DNA from: Croceibacterium mercuriale
GTDB taxonomy: Bacteria > Pseudomonadota > Alphaproteobacteria > Sphingomonadales > Sphingomonadaceae
Assembly: GCF_000802385.1 (NCBI RefSeq)
Contig: NZ_JTDN01000001.1
Span: 1,557,501 to 1,621,500 of the forward strand
DNA: 64,000 nt
Reading direction: 5' to 3'
Shown: one piece after another, positions 1 to 8,688 of the stretch
How the letters are laid out: every line of letters starts with the position of its first letter
How positions within the stretch are numbered: position 1 is the first letter of the stretch
Notes under the pieces: model-generated
What the model saw: only the letters and a program-made list of their open reading frames with translations
What the model was told of the DNA's origin: nothing
The model's database searches: none
Translations under genes and position numbers: made by a program

Positions 1-1357
1 CCACCGGGCCGGCCTGCATCGCCGTGTGGATCTCGTCCCCGGTACGATCCAGGAAGCCGGTGTTGATGAACACGATCCGCTGGCGCAGCGCATGGATGCA
101 GGCGGCCAGGTTCGCGCTGGTCCGCCGCTCCTCGTCCATCAGGCCCAGCCTGACCGTATGACGCGGCAGCTCGAGCAGGTCCTCCACGGCATCCATCATC
201 TCGTCCACGAAGGCGCACTCGTCAGGCCCGTGCAGCTTGGGCTTAACGATGTAGATCGCGCCGACGGCACTGTTGCGCCATCGGGTGAGGCCACGCACGT
301 CCAGCGCACCGATCGCTGCGGTGACGACTGCATCCAGCAGCCCTTCCGGGATCTCGCTGCCATCGGACAGCAGCACGGCGTCGCTGGTCATCAGCAGGCC
401 GACATTGCGCACGAACAGCAGGCTGCGACCGCCCAGGGCACCGGGATGGCCGTCGGGGCCGGTGCAGGTCAGGTCTCCTTCCAGCTGGCGGATCTGCCGA
501 TCGCCGCCCTTGTCGAACCGCGCGATCAGATCGCCGCGGATCACGCCCAGCCAGTTGCGGTAGGCCGCCAGCTTGTCCGCCGCATCCACCGCCGCCACCG
601 AATCTTCCAGGTCGACGATGGTGGTCAGCGCGGCTTCCAGCCGGATATCGGCGATGCCTGCCCTGTCGTCCTGCCCGATGGGGTGCGCACGATCGATCAC
701 CAGCTCGATATGCAGACCATTGTTGCGGAACAGCAGGCCGTGCTGCGTCGTGCCGCAGGCCTGCCCCGGGTCGGCCAGCCGGATCGCATCGGCATCGGGC
801 AGGTCGGCCCAGCTGCCCGCGCGCAGCGGCAGGGTCCGGTCCAGGAAGGCGCGCCCGGCTGCAATCACCCGGGCACCGCGTTGCCGATCGTAGGTATCGC
901 CCACCGGCAGGTCGCCCAGCGCATCCGTGCCGTACCAGGCATCGTACAGACTGCCCCACCGCGCATTCGCGGCGTTGAGCAGGTAGCGCGCATTCAGCAC
1001 CGGCACGACCAGCTGCGGCGCGGCGGTGGCGGCGACTTCCGGATCGGCGGGATGGTCCGCGATGGTGAACGGCGCGGGCTCGGGCAGCAGGTAGCCGATG
1101 GTGTGCAGGAAGGCGCTGCAGGCGGCCGGATCATGGTCCTGTCCACGCCGTTCCCGGTGCCAGCCATCGATCTGCTGCTGCATCCGCTCACGAACGGCCA
1201 GCAGCTCGCGGTTGCGCGGGGTGAAACGCGCGACCAGCCCGGCAAGGCCGCGCCAGAAGGCACCGGTGTCGAGCCCCAGCGGCCCAAGCACCTCCGTGTC
1301 CAGGAACGCAGCCATGGCACTGTCGACCCGCAGCCCGGCGATCTCCACCCGTGCCAT
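1..1357 (-). CDS. glcB: Malate synthase G, N-terminal part (3' end outside window)
   Basis: Condenses glyoxylate with acetyl-CoA to malate in the glyoxylate route. The minus strand is open from ATG at 1357 to the window edge, giving 452 of the roughly 720 residues normal for this monomeric isoform. The N terminus starts MARVEIAGLRVDSAMAAF. Visible family motifs include TIVDLEDSVAAVDAADK, the RHTVRLGLMDEERRTSANL block near residue 399 (catalytic arginine region) and INTGFLDRTGDEIHT, whose glutamate near residue 442 matches the Mg2+ ligand. A GGGAG ribosome-binding site lies about 9 bases before the start. The C-terminal aspartate base lies beyond the window. It is divergent from the arginine operon with an 89-bp shared upstream region. 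Identity is very secure; completeness cannot be judged. Confidence 0.95.
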   Translation of the reverse strand, partial: MARVEIAGLRVDSAMAAFLDTEVLGPLGLDTGAFWRGLAGLVARFTPRNRELLAVRERMQQQIDGWHRERRGQDHDPAACSAFLHTIGYLLPEPAPFTIADHPADPEVAATAAPQLVVPVLNARYLLNAANARWGSLYDAWYGTDALGDLPVGDTYDRQRGARVIAAGRAFLDRTLPLRAGSWADLPDADAIRLADPGQACGTTQHGLLFRNNGLHIELVIDRAHPIGQDDRAGIADIRLEAALTTIVDLEDSVAAVDAADKLAAYRNWLGVIRGDLIARFDKGGDRQIRQLEGDLTCTGPDGHPGALGGRSLLFVRNVGLLMTSDAVLLSDGSEIPEGLLDAVVTAAIGALDVRGLTRWRNSAVGAIYIVKPKLHGPDECAFVDEMMDAVEDLLELPRHTVRLGLMDEERRTSANLAACIHALRQRIVFINTGFLDRTGDEIHTAMQAGPV

Positions 1358-1446
1358 CCATCCGCTCCCGCTTGTTGTCCTGCCGCTGTCCTACGCCTGG
1401 CGGGTGGACTTTGAAAGCTGGCCCACAAGCGGCTACAGCCTGTCCG

Positions 1447-2655
1447 ATGGGACTGGAGCAGGACGAGCAACAGGCGCTGGCGCCGATTGACGGGGCGGCC
1501 ATGCTGGCGCGGGTGGAGGGCTGGTGCGCGATCAACAGCGGCACCCGCAATCTGCCCGGACTGGCGCGGCAGGCACAGGCACTGGCCGACGCCTTTGCCG
1601 CCCTGCCGGGCGCGGTCACGCTGGTCGATCCGGCGCCGGTGCGGATGATCGACGCTGCCGGGCGGGAGGTTGCGCAGGCCCATGGCCAGCACCTTCTGGT
1701 GCGCGTGCGGCCGGATGCCGCGCGGCGGGTGCTGCTGACCGGTCACATGGACACGGTCTACCCCGCAGACCACCCCTTCCAGTTTGCCCGCTGGCTTGAT
1801 GCCGACACACTCAACGCACCGGGCGCGGCCGACATGAAGGGCGGTCTGGCGGTGATGCTGGAGGCATTGCTGGCGCTGGAGGCCACGCCGGCAGCACCCC
1901 GCCTCGGTTACGACGTGCTGATCAACGCGGACGAGGAAACCGGCTCGCTCGCCTCCGCCGCGCTGATCGCGCAGCTGGCCTCCGGCAGGGTGGCCGCGCT
2001 GACCTACGAGCCGGCGACCGCGCCTGACGGCACGCTGGCCCATGCGCGCGGGGGCAGCGGCAATTACTCGGTAGTGGCGACGGGCCGCTCCGCCCATGCC
2101 GGCCGCAACCCGCAGGACGGGCGCAACGCGGTACTGGCGCTGGCTGACCTGGCGCTTCAATTGAAGTGGCTGGCAGGGCCGGAGCTGTCGGTGAACCCGG
2201 CAAAGATCGAAGGCGGATCGGCGAACAACGTCGTGCCCGACCATGCCGTGCTGCGCTTCAACATCCGCCCGCAGACCACAGGAGCGGCGGAGCGGTTCGC
2301 GGTCGACTTCGCCAGGATTGTGGCAGGCGTGGCCGCGGAACATGAGGTGCAGCTGCACCCCCATGGCGGCATTACCCGCCCGCCCAAACCGGTGGATGCG
2401 CGCGCGCAGCGCCTGTTCGACCTGGTGCAGCGCGCCGGCGCCGATCTCGGCCAGCATTTCGGCTGGCGACCCAGCGGCGGCGTGTGCGACGGAAACAACA
2501 TCGCCGCAGCCGGGGTGCCGGTGGTCGACACGATGGGCGTGCGTGGCGGCGCGATCCATTCGCCGGACGAATACATGATCGTGCCCAGCCTGGCCGAACG
2601 CGCCGGGTTGTCGGCGCTGGTCCTGCACCGCCTCGCCTCGGGAGAGCTGCCATGA
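1447..2655 (+). CDS. M20-family metallohydrolase of the ast operon
   Basis: Zinc-dependent amidohydrolase of the ArgE/DapE/carboxypeptidase G2 family, 402 aa from ATG 1447. The di-zinc site is visible: H100 and D102 in GHMDTVYP, bridging D129 in GAADMKGG, catalytic E163 and ligand E164 in NADEETGS, E188 in TYEPATA, and H371 in GGAIHSPDEY. The dimerisation lid lies between about 200 and 310. Its TGA overlaps the astA ATG (ATGA), so translation is probably coupled. This places it in arginine catabolism, and deacylation of succinylglutamate or a related N-acyl amino acid is an inference. The start is uncertain: no strong ribosome-binding site precedes 1447, and ATG 1501 is an alternative. Confidence 0.88.
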   Translation: MGLEQDEQQALAPIDGAAMLARVEGWCAINSGTRNLPGLARQAQALADAFAALPGAVTLVDPAPVRMIDAAGREVAQAHGQHLLVRVRPDAARRVLLTGHMDTVYPADHPFQFARWLDADTLNAPGAADMKGGLAVMLEALLALEATPAAPRLGYDVLINADEETGSLASAALIAQLASGRVAALTYEPATAPDGTLAHARGGSGNYSVVATGRSAHAGRNPQDGRNAVLALADLALQLKWLAGPELSVNPAKIEGGSANNVVPDHAVLRFNIRPQTTGAAERFAVDFARIVAGVAAEHEVQLHPHGGITRPPKPVDARAQRLFDLVQRAGADLGQHFGWRPSGGVCDGNNIAAAGVPVVDTMGVRGGAIHSPDEYMIVPSLAERAGLSALVLHRLASGELP

Positions 2656-3668
2656 GCTTCGTGATCCGCGCCGCTGGGCCGGACGACCTGCAGCCGCTCT
2701 ACGAGATGGCCAAGCTGACCGGCGGCGGCTTCACCAACCTTCCGCCGGAACGGGCCGCATTGGCAGCCAAGCTGGAACGCTCCGCCACCGCCCTCGCCCG
2801 CACCGATGATGCCGTCATTGACGAACAGTTCGTGCTGGTGCTGGAGAATGTAGAGACGGGCCTGGTGCGCGGCACCGGGCAGCTGTTCACGCAGGTGGGG
2901 CAGCGCTGGCCGTTCTACTCCTACCGCCTCACCACCATGACCCAGTATTCGCGCGAGCTGGACCGCACCATGCGCGCCGAGATGCTGAGCCTGGTGACCG
3001 ACCTGGAGGGATCGAGCGAGGTGGGCGGCCTGTTCCTGCATCCGGGGGAGCGGGCCGGGGGGCTCGGCCTGCTGCTCGCCCGCAGCCGGTATCTGTTCAT
3101 TGCCGCGCACCGGCAGCGCTTCGCCCCGCGCATCCTGGCGGAACTGCGCGGCATCATCGACGAACGCGGCGGATCCCCGTTCTGGGATGCTGTCGGCGGC
3201 TGTTTCTTCGGCATGACGTTCCAGGAAGCGGATGAGTTCAATGCGCTGCACGGCAACCAGTTCATCGCCGACCTGATGCCCAAGCACCCCGTCTACACCG
3301 CCATGCTGGCAGAGGAGGCGCGCCGGGTGATCGGCCTGCCGCACCCGACCGGCCGCGCGGCGATGCGGATGCTGGAACATGAAGGGTTCCACCATCACGG
3401 CTATGTCGACATCTTCGACGGCGGACCCACCATGACGGCGATGACCGATCAGGTCGCCAGCGTCCGGCAGGCGCATTGTGCTGCGCTGACCGACGCCATG
3501 CTGGCCAAGGGAGAACAGGCGCTGATCGCCGCCGGCACCCTGGCGACCTTCCGCTGCTGTTTCGGTGCGCGGCAGGTGCTGGATGATGGCACCGTGGCGA
3601 TCGACTCGCACACTGCGGACCTGCTGCAGGTCAATCCCGGCGACATGGTGTGGAGCATCGCGCGATGA
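2652..3668 (+). CDS. astA: Arginine N-succinyltransferase
   Basis: First enzyme of the arginine succinyltransferase (AST) pathway: transfers succinyl from succinyl-CoA to the alpha-amino group of arginine. The 338-aa product has the family length and the conserved blocks LYEMAKLTGGGFTNLP (residues 16-31), GTGQLFTQVG, RTMRAEMLSLVTDLEGSSEVGGLFLHP (ending at 131), FWDAVGGCFFGMTF and MLEHEGFHHHGYVDIFDGGP. The fold is GNAT-like. The ATG overlaps the upstream hydrolase stop and its own TGA overlaps the astB ATG, so the three genes form a tight operon. Only one AstA copy is seen, not the AruF/AruG pair of pseudomonads. Confidence 0.96.
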   Translation: MSFVIRAAGPDDLQPLYEMAKLTGGGFTNLPPERAALAAKLERSATALARTDDAVIDEQFVLVLENVETGLVRGTGQLFTQVGQRWPFYSYRLTTMTQYSRELDRTMRAEMLSLVTDLEGSSEVGGLFLHPGERAGGLGLLLARSRYLFIAAHRQRFAPRILAELRGIIDERGGSPFWDAVGGCFFGMTFQEADEFNALHGNQFIADLMPKHPVYTAMLAEEARRVIGLPHPTGRAAMRMLEHEGFHHHGYVDIFDGGPTMTAMTDQVASVRQAHCAALTDAMLAKGEQALIAAGTLATFRCCFGARQVLDDGTVAIDSHTADLLQVNPGDMVWSIAR

Positions 3669-4918
3669 GCCTGCGCGAGATCAATTTCGACGGGATCGTC
3701 GGACCAAGCCACAATTATGCCGGGCTCAGCATCGGCAACCTGGCGGCCACCGCCCATGCCGGGCAGGTCAGCCACCCCCGCTCCGCCGCGCTGCAGGGCC
3801 TCGCCAAGATGCGCGGCAACATGGCGCTGGGCTTGCCGCAAGGCGTGCTGCTGCCCTTGCCACGGCCCAATGCCGGCTGGCTGGACCGGCTGGCCTGGAT
3901 ACCGGAGGCGGACCCCGCCCTGCTGGCGGGCGCCTGGTCCGCCAGCGCGATGTGGACCGCCAACGCCGCCACGGTCAGCCCCGCGCCCGATACGGCGGAC
4001 GGCCGGTGCCATCTCACCGTCGCCAACCTCGTCACCATGCCGCACCGGGCGCAGGAATGGCCCGATACCATCCGCCAGCTGCGGGTGGCGTTTGCCGATG
4101 AAAGTCACTTTGCCGTGCACGACGCGGTTCCGCCCTGCTTCGGCGACGAGGGCGCCGCCAATCACATGCGCATGGCGGCCGAGCATGGCGCACCCGGTAT
4201 CGAGATGTTCGTCCATGGTCGGCCCGGCGGCCGCTTTCCCGCGCGCCAGCACGAACAGGCCAGCCGCGCGGTGGCCCGTCGACACGGGCTGGATCCCGGC
4301 CGCACGCTGTTCGTGCAGCAGGCGGCGGAAGCGATCGAGGCGGGGGCGTTCCACAATGATGTGGTGGCGGTGGCGAATGGCACCGTGCTGTTCACGCACG
4401 AGCGCGCCTTTGCCGATCCCGACGGTACCTATGCCGCGATCCGCCGACTGCTGCCAAAGGCCGAGATCATCGTGGTGCCTGACGCCGAGGTCAGCCTGGC
4501 CGATGCCATCGCCTCCTACCTGTTCAACGCCCAGCTGCTGTCCTTGCCGGCGGGTGGCGGCATGGCGCTGGTGGTGCCGGGCGAGGCCTCGGCCCATCCC
4601 CGGGTTCACGCCTTCCTTGACCGGCTGCTGGTGGGCAATGGCCCGATCCGGCAGGTGCTGCCGGTGGATGTGCGGGAAAGCATGGCAAATGGCGGCGGAC
4701 CGGCCTGCCTGCGGCTGCGGGTGGTGGCAGACCCGGGAACCGTCGATCCGCGCTTCCTGCTGGATGACGACAAGGCCACCTTGATCGAGGGGGTGATCGC
4801 CGCGCACTGGCCGGAGGCGATCGCACCGGCGCAGCTGGGCGATCCGGCACTCGCCCACCAGATTGTCGCAGCGCGGTACGCCTTGCTGGACGCCCTCCAC
4901 CTGCTGGAACTTGCCTGA
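3665..4918 (+). CDS. astB: N-succinylarginine dihydrolase
   Basis: Second AST step: hydrolyses N2-succinylarginine to N2-succinylornithine, CO2 and two ammonia. The 417-aa protein begins MSLREINFDGIVGPSHNYAG, the family hallmark. The amidinotransferase-fold catalytic triad can be placed at E162 (in DEGAANHMRM), H230 (in AFHNDVVAVAN) and C348 (in GPACLRLRVV), matching the E/H/C triad known for AstB. It starts inside the astA stop codon. The remaining AST genes (astC, astD, and astE if present) are not in this window. Confidence 0.96.
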   Translation: MSLREINFDGIVGPSHNYAGLSIGNLAATAHAGQVSHPRSAALQGLAKMRGNMALGLPQGVLLPLPRPNAGWLDRLAWIPEADPALLAGAWSASAMWTANAATVSPAPDTADGRCHLTVANLVTMPHRAQEWPDTIRQLRVAFADESHFAVHDAVPPCFGDEGAANHMRMAAEHGAPGIEMFVHGRPGGRFPARQHEQASRAVARRHGLDPGRTLFVQQAAEAIEAGAFHNDVVAVANGTVLFTHERAFADPDGTYAAIRRLLPKAEIIVVPDAEVSLADAIASYLFNAQLLSLPAGGGMALVVPGEASAHPRVHAFLDRLLVGNGPIRQVLPVDVRESMANGGGPACLRLRVVADPGTVDPRFLLDDDKATLIEGVIAAHWPEAIAPAQLGDPALAHQIVAARYALLDALHLLELA

Positions 4919-4938
4919 CCGGGAGTGATTGCCGGACC

Positions 4939-5196
4939 ATGACCTTCCGACCCAAGCGGCTGCTCGCGCTGTTCACCATCCGCACCCGGCTGGAGGCATT
5001 TGCCGTGATCTATGCCCTGGCACTTGGGGCGACGCAGCGCGGGTCGGTCTATCTGGACCAGTTCCCCGGCTGGGGCGGACGGCTGCTGTTCGGGGCCTGC
5101 TGCTGCGCCGTGCTGATGGCGGGGGCCAAGATACTGGACTGCCTGAAGCTGGAGGCGGCGGCCAGGGCCGCCATGGCGGCTGACGAAGCGGACTGA
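4939..5196 (+). CDS. Small membrane protein, unknown function
   Basis: An 85-aa protein that I do not assign to a named family. A basic N terminus (MTFRPKRLLALFTIRTR) is followed by a hydrophobic stretch at about 19-33, a short loop, and a second hydrophobic segment at about 48-66 containing a CCC run, then an acidic, alanine-rich tail. A GGGAG ribosome-binding site precedes ATG 4939. It lies 20 bp after astB and about 70 bp before the Tad-type pilus genes. It could be co-transcribed with either group, and nothing in the sequence decides which. Confidence 0.7.
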   Translation: MTFRPKRLLALFTIRTRLEAFAVIYALALGATQRGSVYLDQFPGWGGRLLFGACCCAVLMAGAKILDCLKLEAAARAAMAADEAD

Positions 5197-5269
5197 CCCC
5201 GCCGCCGCCTTTTACGACCGCTTAACCAGCGCCAGCCTATGCCCGCCATCTACAATGGGATGGTGGACC

Positions 5270-7084
5270 ATGAACAAGCGCAACTTCATGCGCCGGCTGA
5301 TGCACGATCGACGGGGCGCCGCGCTGCCGATGATGGCCGCGGGCCTGCTGCCGGTGCTGGCGGGAATCGGCGCGGCCGTCGATATCGGCCGGATCGTTAC
5401 CGTGCGCGCCCAGATGCAGGCCGGCGTCGATGCCGGCGCCTTGGCCGGCGCCCGCGTGTTCGGCCTGACCGATGATCGCGGCACCCAGGTCGCCGCCTAT
5501 TTCCACGCCAACATGCCCGAAGGCTATGCCGGCAGCGACCCGATCGCGCCCGTGGCGGAATTTCAGGAGGTCCGGGGCGTCAATCGCGTGCAGGTCACGG
5601 CCACCACTGACCTGCCGATGGTCTTCATGCGCCTGTTCGGCATCGAGCACCGGGCAGTCTCGGTCGAGGCCGTGGCCGAGATGCAGCCCAAGCCGCTGGA
5701 GGTGATGGTGGTGCTGGACAATACCGGCTCCATGGGTGGCGGCCTTGGCAAGGGCACGCGCATGACCGCACTGCAGACCGCGATGAATGATTTCATCGAT
5801 ATTCTGCATCAGGGTGAAGAGCGGCGGGCAGACCTGGCGATGGGCTTCGTCACCTACACCGTGACGACGAATGTCGGGAAGATCCTGACCGACCATCACG
5901 TCCCCCTCATGGAACGGGACGGGTTCACCAACATCTCCGACTACACCAAGGAGGTGGAGCCGGTTGCCGCGAATGCCCTGGGATGGCGTGGCTGCGTCGA
6001 GAACGATCCGACAGTGCGCGACCTGAGTGCATCCGCCACGAGCATGGAAAACGGTGCGTGGGACATCGACAGTATCCTGCCGGGGGAAAATGGTCGCCCG
6101 GGCGTGCGGCCGTACCACGTGCCGCCGGTGACCACGACCAAGGTCACCGCTGCCGCCTTCGCATCAAATGCCCGCCTGCCCGCCAACTACGAAGCGGCCC
6201 ACAAGAACACGTACACGGGGTCCGACCGGAAGAACAACCTGTACAGGCTGAGCCCCGGGGGTCGCGCCGATATCGCACAGCGGCTGGCGAACACGCCGGC
6301 ATACCGGCAGCATTTCTACGATTTCTATATCGGCCTGAACCACGACAATAGCAGCACAACCGACGATGTGATCGTCCGCGCCGCCGATGGTGCGAAGTAC
6401 ACGCCGGGCTCCACCGATCCATGGCGTGTGGAATATGCCCGCATCCCGCGGATCAGCGAAGCGGCAGACTGGTCCGATCCGAACAGGGTTTATGGCTATC
6501 CCACCCGGGGCGGCCGCAACCTGCGGATGGCCACCCCGAACTGGCAGTGTCCGGAGCCTGCGCTGGAGCTCAGCTACGGCCGGGCAAAAGCCGTCTATGA
6601 TGATTACATCCGGCTGGACAATTTCCCGCTGATGCCTGCAGACGGCACGCTGCATCACATCGGGATGCTGTGGGGTTATCGCCTGCTGACAAGGGACGAC
6701 GTGTTCGTCCGCAGGAACCCGGTCCCGTCCGAACGGCCATTGCGTGCCCTGGTGTTCATGACCGACGGCGAAAGCAGCGCGAACACCCATGCTGCCTGGT
6801 ACGGCGCCTATGGCAATCTGCGTGACAGGCGGCTGACGGCCAGCACCAACGCCGCCACATTCACGAACCAGGTCATGTATCGCTTCGCCAAGGTGTGCGA
6901 GAACGCCAAGCGGGATGGCATCGCCGTCTACATCGTCTCTCTCATGAAGGCGTCGGACGATGCGGGCAGCGTGTTCCGCACCTGTGCCGGCTCCAACTAT
7001 CTTGAGACCAATACGCAGAGCCAGATCCAGAACGCCTTCCGCCAGATCGCAGTCGACCTGGTCGACCTGCACCTGACCGAATGA
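5270..7084 (+). CDS. TadG-like pilus assembly protein with von Willebrand A domain
   Basis: 604-aa protein of the Tad/Flp pilus type. The N terminus carries a TadE/TadG-like segment: basic cytoplasmic start, DRRGAALPMMAAGL, one membrane helix (about 20-40), then GRIVTVRAQMQAGVDAGALAGAR. A von Willebrand A domain follows from about residue 145, with a MIDAS-like DNTGSM in VMVVLDNTGSMGG and a second strand LVFMTDGESS near residue 500. The protein is expected to be inner-membrane anchored with its bulk in the periplasm. The start is taken at ATG 5270 (MNKRNFMRRL) rather than the in-frame ATG at 5255, because GGGATGG lies before it. It overlaps the next gene by ATGA. Confidence 0.85.
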   Translation: MNKRNFMRRLMHDRRGAALPMMAAGLLPVLAGIGAAVDIGRIVTVRAQMQAGVDAGALAGARVFGLTDDRGTQVAAYFHANMPEGYAGSDPIAPVAEFQEVRGVNRVQVTATTDLPMVFMRLFGIEHRAVSVEAVAEMQPKPLEVMVVLDNTGSMGGGLGKGTRMTALQTAMNDFIDILHQGEERRADLAMGFVTYTVTTNVGKILTDHHVPLMERDGFTNISDYTKEVEPVAANALGWRGCVENDPTVRDLSASATSMENGAWDIDSILPGENGRPGVRPYHVPPVTTTKVTAAAFASNARLPANYEAAHKNTYTGSDRKNNLYRLSPGGRADIAQRLANTPAYRQHFYDFYIGLNHDNSSTTDDVIVRAADGAKYTPGSTDPWRVEYARIPRISEAADWSDPNRVYGYPTRGGRNLRMATPNWQCPEPALELSYGRAKAVYDDYIRLDNFPLMPADGTLHHIGMLWGYRLLTRDDVFVRRNPVPSERPLRALVFMTDGESSANTHAAWYGAYGNLRDRRLTASTNAATFTNQVMYRFAKVCENAKRDGIAVYIVSLMKASDDAGSVFRTCAGSNYLETNTQSQIQNAFRQIAVDLVDLHLTE

Positions 7085-7659
7085 CGCGCCGTCGGCTCCC
7101 GGCCCTGCGGCGGCAGGAGGACGGCGTGGCGGTGGTGGAATTCGCCCTGCTGGCGCCCGTCATGCTGCTGCTGCTGGCCGGCACGATCGAGGCGGCGCAC
7201 TTCCTGCTGGTCCAGACCACGCTGGAAGGCGCGGTATCGCATGCGGCGCGCGAGAATGCGGTGGCCCTGACGCTGAACGAGGATGTGCGCGATGCCGCCA
7301 TGCGTGCCCGGATCACCGACATCATGGGCGCCTTCCCCGTGGCCGAGGGAGAGAAGATGGAAATCACGACGCAGGTCTACCGCACCTTCGGCGGCGCCAC
7401 GCCCGAGGGGTTCGAGGATCTGAACGGCAACGGCGTCTATGACGATGGCGAGCTGTTCGCCGATCGCAACCGCAATGGCGTCCGGGACATGGCCATGCCG
7501 ACCGGCGGGCGGATGGGCGATGTCGGGGATGTCGTATCCTACTCCGTCATCTACCCGGTCGATCCGTTCTTCCCCTTCCTGGAAGGCGTGTTCGGCACGC
7601 CGCTCCGGCTGACCAGCAACGCCGTCGCCCGCAACGAGCCGGAACGGTCCGTCCTGTGA
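7081..7659 (+). CDS. tadE: TadE-like pseudopilin with calcium-loop-like insert
   Basis: 192-aa TadE-family minor pilin. The N terminus has EDGVAVVEFALLAPVMLLLLAGTIEAAHF, in which the conserved glutamate after the hydrophobic start and the following helix are typical of prepilin-like proteins processed at the inner membrane. The middle (residues about 112-138) has two short Asp/Asn-rich loops, DLNGNGVYDDGE and DRNRNGVRDM, resembling EF-hand, dockerin or thrombospondin type 3 calcium-binding loops. It is translationally coupled to the upstream TadG-like gene and to the next pseudopilin. The prepilin peptidase, CpaF ATPase and secretin genes of a Tad system are not in this window. Confidence 0.85.
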   Translation: MTRRRLPALRRQEDGVAVVEFALLAPVMLLLLAGTIEAAHFLLVQTTLEGAVSHAARENAVALTLNEDVRDAAMRARITDIMGAFPVAEGEKMEITTQVYRTFGGATPEGFEDLNGNGVYDDGELFADRNRNGVRDMAMPTGGRMGDVGDVVSYSVIYPVDPFFPFLEGVFGTPLRLTSNAVARNEPERSVL

Positions 7660-8318
7660 TGCGGACCCGCGCCCGCCACCTGCTGCGGCTGCTGGCCGGC
7701 TGCCGCCGCGGCGTCTCCGCGGTGGAGTTCGCGCTGGCGCTGCCCCTGTTCGTGGGGGTGATGGGGGCCGGCATCGAGGTGTCCTTCCTTCTCCTCGCGC
7801 AGGTCAAGGTGCAGCGGCTGGCAACCATGACCGCCGATCTTGTGGCCCGCGACGGCGCCTCGGACCGGCGCCTGTCGGAGGCTCAGGTCTATGACATCCT
7901 CTACGCCATGGATGTGGCCGCGAGCCCGCTCGAGATTCGCAATCGGGGGCGGGTCATCGTGTCGGCCGTGATGGGACAGGACGAGAATGATGACGGCGAA
8001 GGCGACGTGAACCAGATCATGTGGCAGCGGTTCGACGGGGCGCTGACGCGGGCGCCGCAGCTGATGGGCTGCTGGAGCATCAGCGATGTCGCAGCCGGCA
8101 TCCCCCGACAGCTGAATGCGGGCGAGCCATTGTTCCACGCCCAGGTCAGCTATGCCTACGAACCGGTGTTCAGCGACACGTTCGTGCAATGGCTGCAGGT
8201 GCCGCCGGTGATCACCCGTACGGCCAGCTTCCGTGGTCGCGGGGCGATCTATCATCCGGTGCTGGCTGTCGAAGGATACGCGCCCAAGGACAATTGCCTG
8301 TCACCCGACGGGCTGTGA
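7659..8318 (+). CDS. TadE/TadG-type pseudopilin
   Basis: 219-aa second TadE-like protein. It starts at ATG 7659, which shares one base with the upstream TGA. The N-terminal CRRGVSAVEFALALPLFVGV with a following hydrophobic helix (about 20-45) is the TadE hallmark, and the conserved glutamate lies inside VEFAL. The remaining 170 residues are soluble and periplasmic. They contain an acidic patch, GQDENDDGEGD, near residue 107 and two cysteines (CWS near 130, and one near the C terminus). It ends the pilus operon, only a few bases before the inferred 3' end of the opposite-strand tmRNA. Confidence 0.85.
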   Translation: MRTRARHLLRLLAGCRRGVSAVEFALALPLFVGVMGAGIEVSFLLLAQVKVQRLATMTADLVARDGASDRRLSEAQVYDILYAMDVAASPLEIRNRGRVIVSAVMGQDENDDGEGDVNQIMWQRFDGALTRAPQLMGCWSISDVAAGIPRQLNAGEPLFHAQVSYAYEPVFSDTFVQWLQVPPVITRTASFRGRGAIYHPVLAVEGYAPKDNCLSPDGL

Positions 8319-8324
8319 TGCGGG

Positions 8325-8680
8325 AGAGGTGGGGTGCTTCTGTTGCCGGGCGCACCCCGTGCCCCTGGAATCCCTTCTGTTGCCCGGTGGGTCCAACCGC
8401 GCTTTAGCTTTGTAAGATCAGGCCGTTAGGCCGTCAGGTTACGCAGCGATTGCGAGTGCTTCGTTATCGTTGGCACTTGTGTGTTTTGAGCCTTATGCGG
8501 GTTACTCAGCCCGAGCAAAAACGATGTCTTTTAACACACGTCGATCCTGGTTCGGCCCCGTCATCAACAGCAGTCGCCCGCTGGTGGTGGTGGAGCCGCC
8601 GGGTACTGCCCCCGGGTCCGCTGTGTCTATTACACACCACTATTTATCGCCATATCCGGTCGAGACCGGCACGGGTGATA
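8325..8680 (-). ncRNA. ssrA: Permuted two-piece transfer-messenger RNA (tmRNA)
   Basis: Rescues stalled ribosomes and tags the nascent peptide. Read on the minus strand, the acceptor piece comes first: a CCGGT/ACCGG hairpin, then a T-arm and the tRNA-like 3' end GGCTCCACCA finishing at 8588. After a spacer the coding piece begins at 8559 with GGGGCCG, which pairs with CGGCUCC of the acceptor end. The tag frame runs from about 8474 to the TAA at 8441-8439 and encodes ANDNEALAIAA. Pseudoknot-like elements follow, including GGGGTGC/GCACCCC (8358-8352 with 8337-8331). This permuted order is the alphaproteobacterial form. Outer ends are approximate. It lies just downstream of mscL on the same strand. 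Confidence 0.93.
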
Positions 8681-8688
8681 TAGCGCCT

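Noticed and set aside
26-1414. A 462-codon plus-strand frame at the window start
   Set aside because: The minus strand here encodes malate synthase G with catalytic motifs, running off the edge of the window; the plus frame has no recognisable domain.
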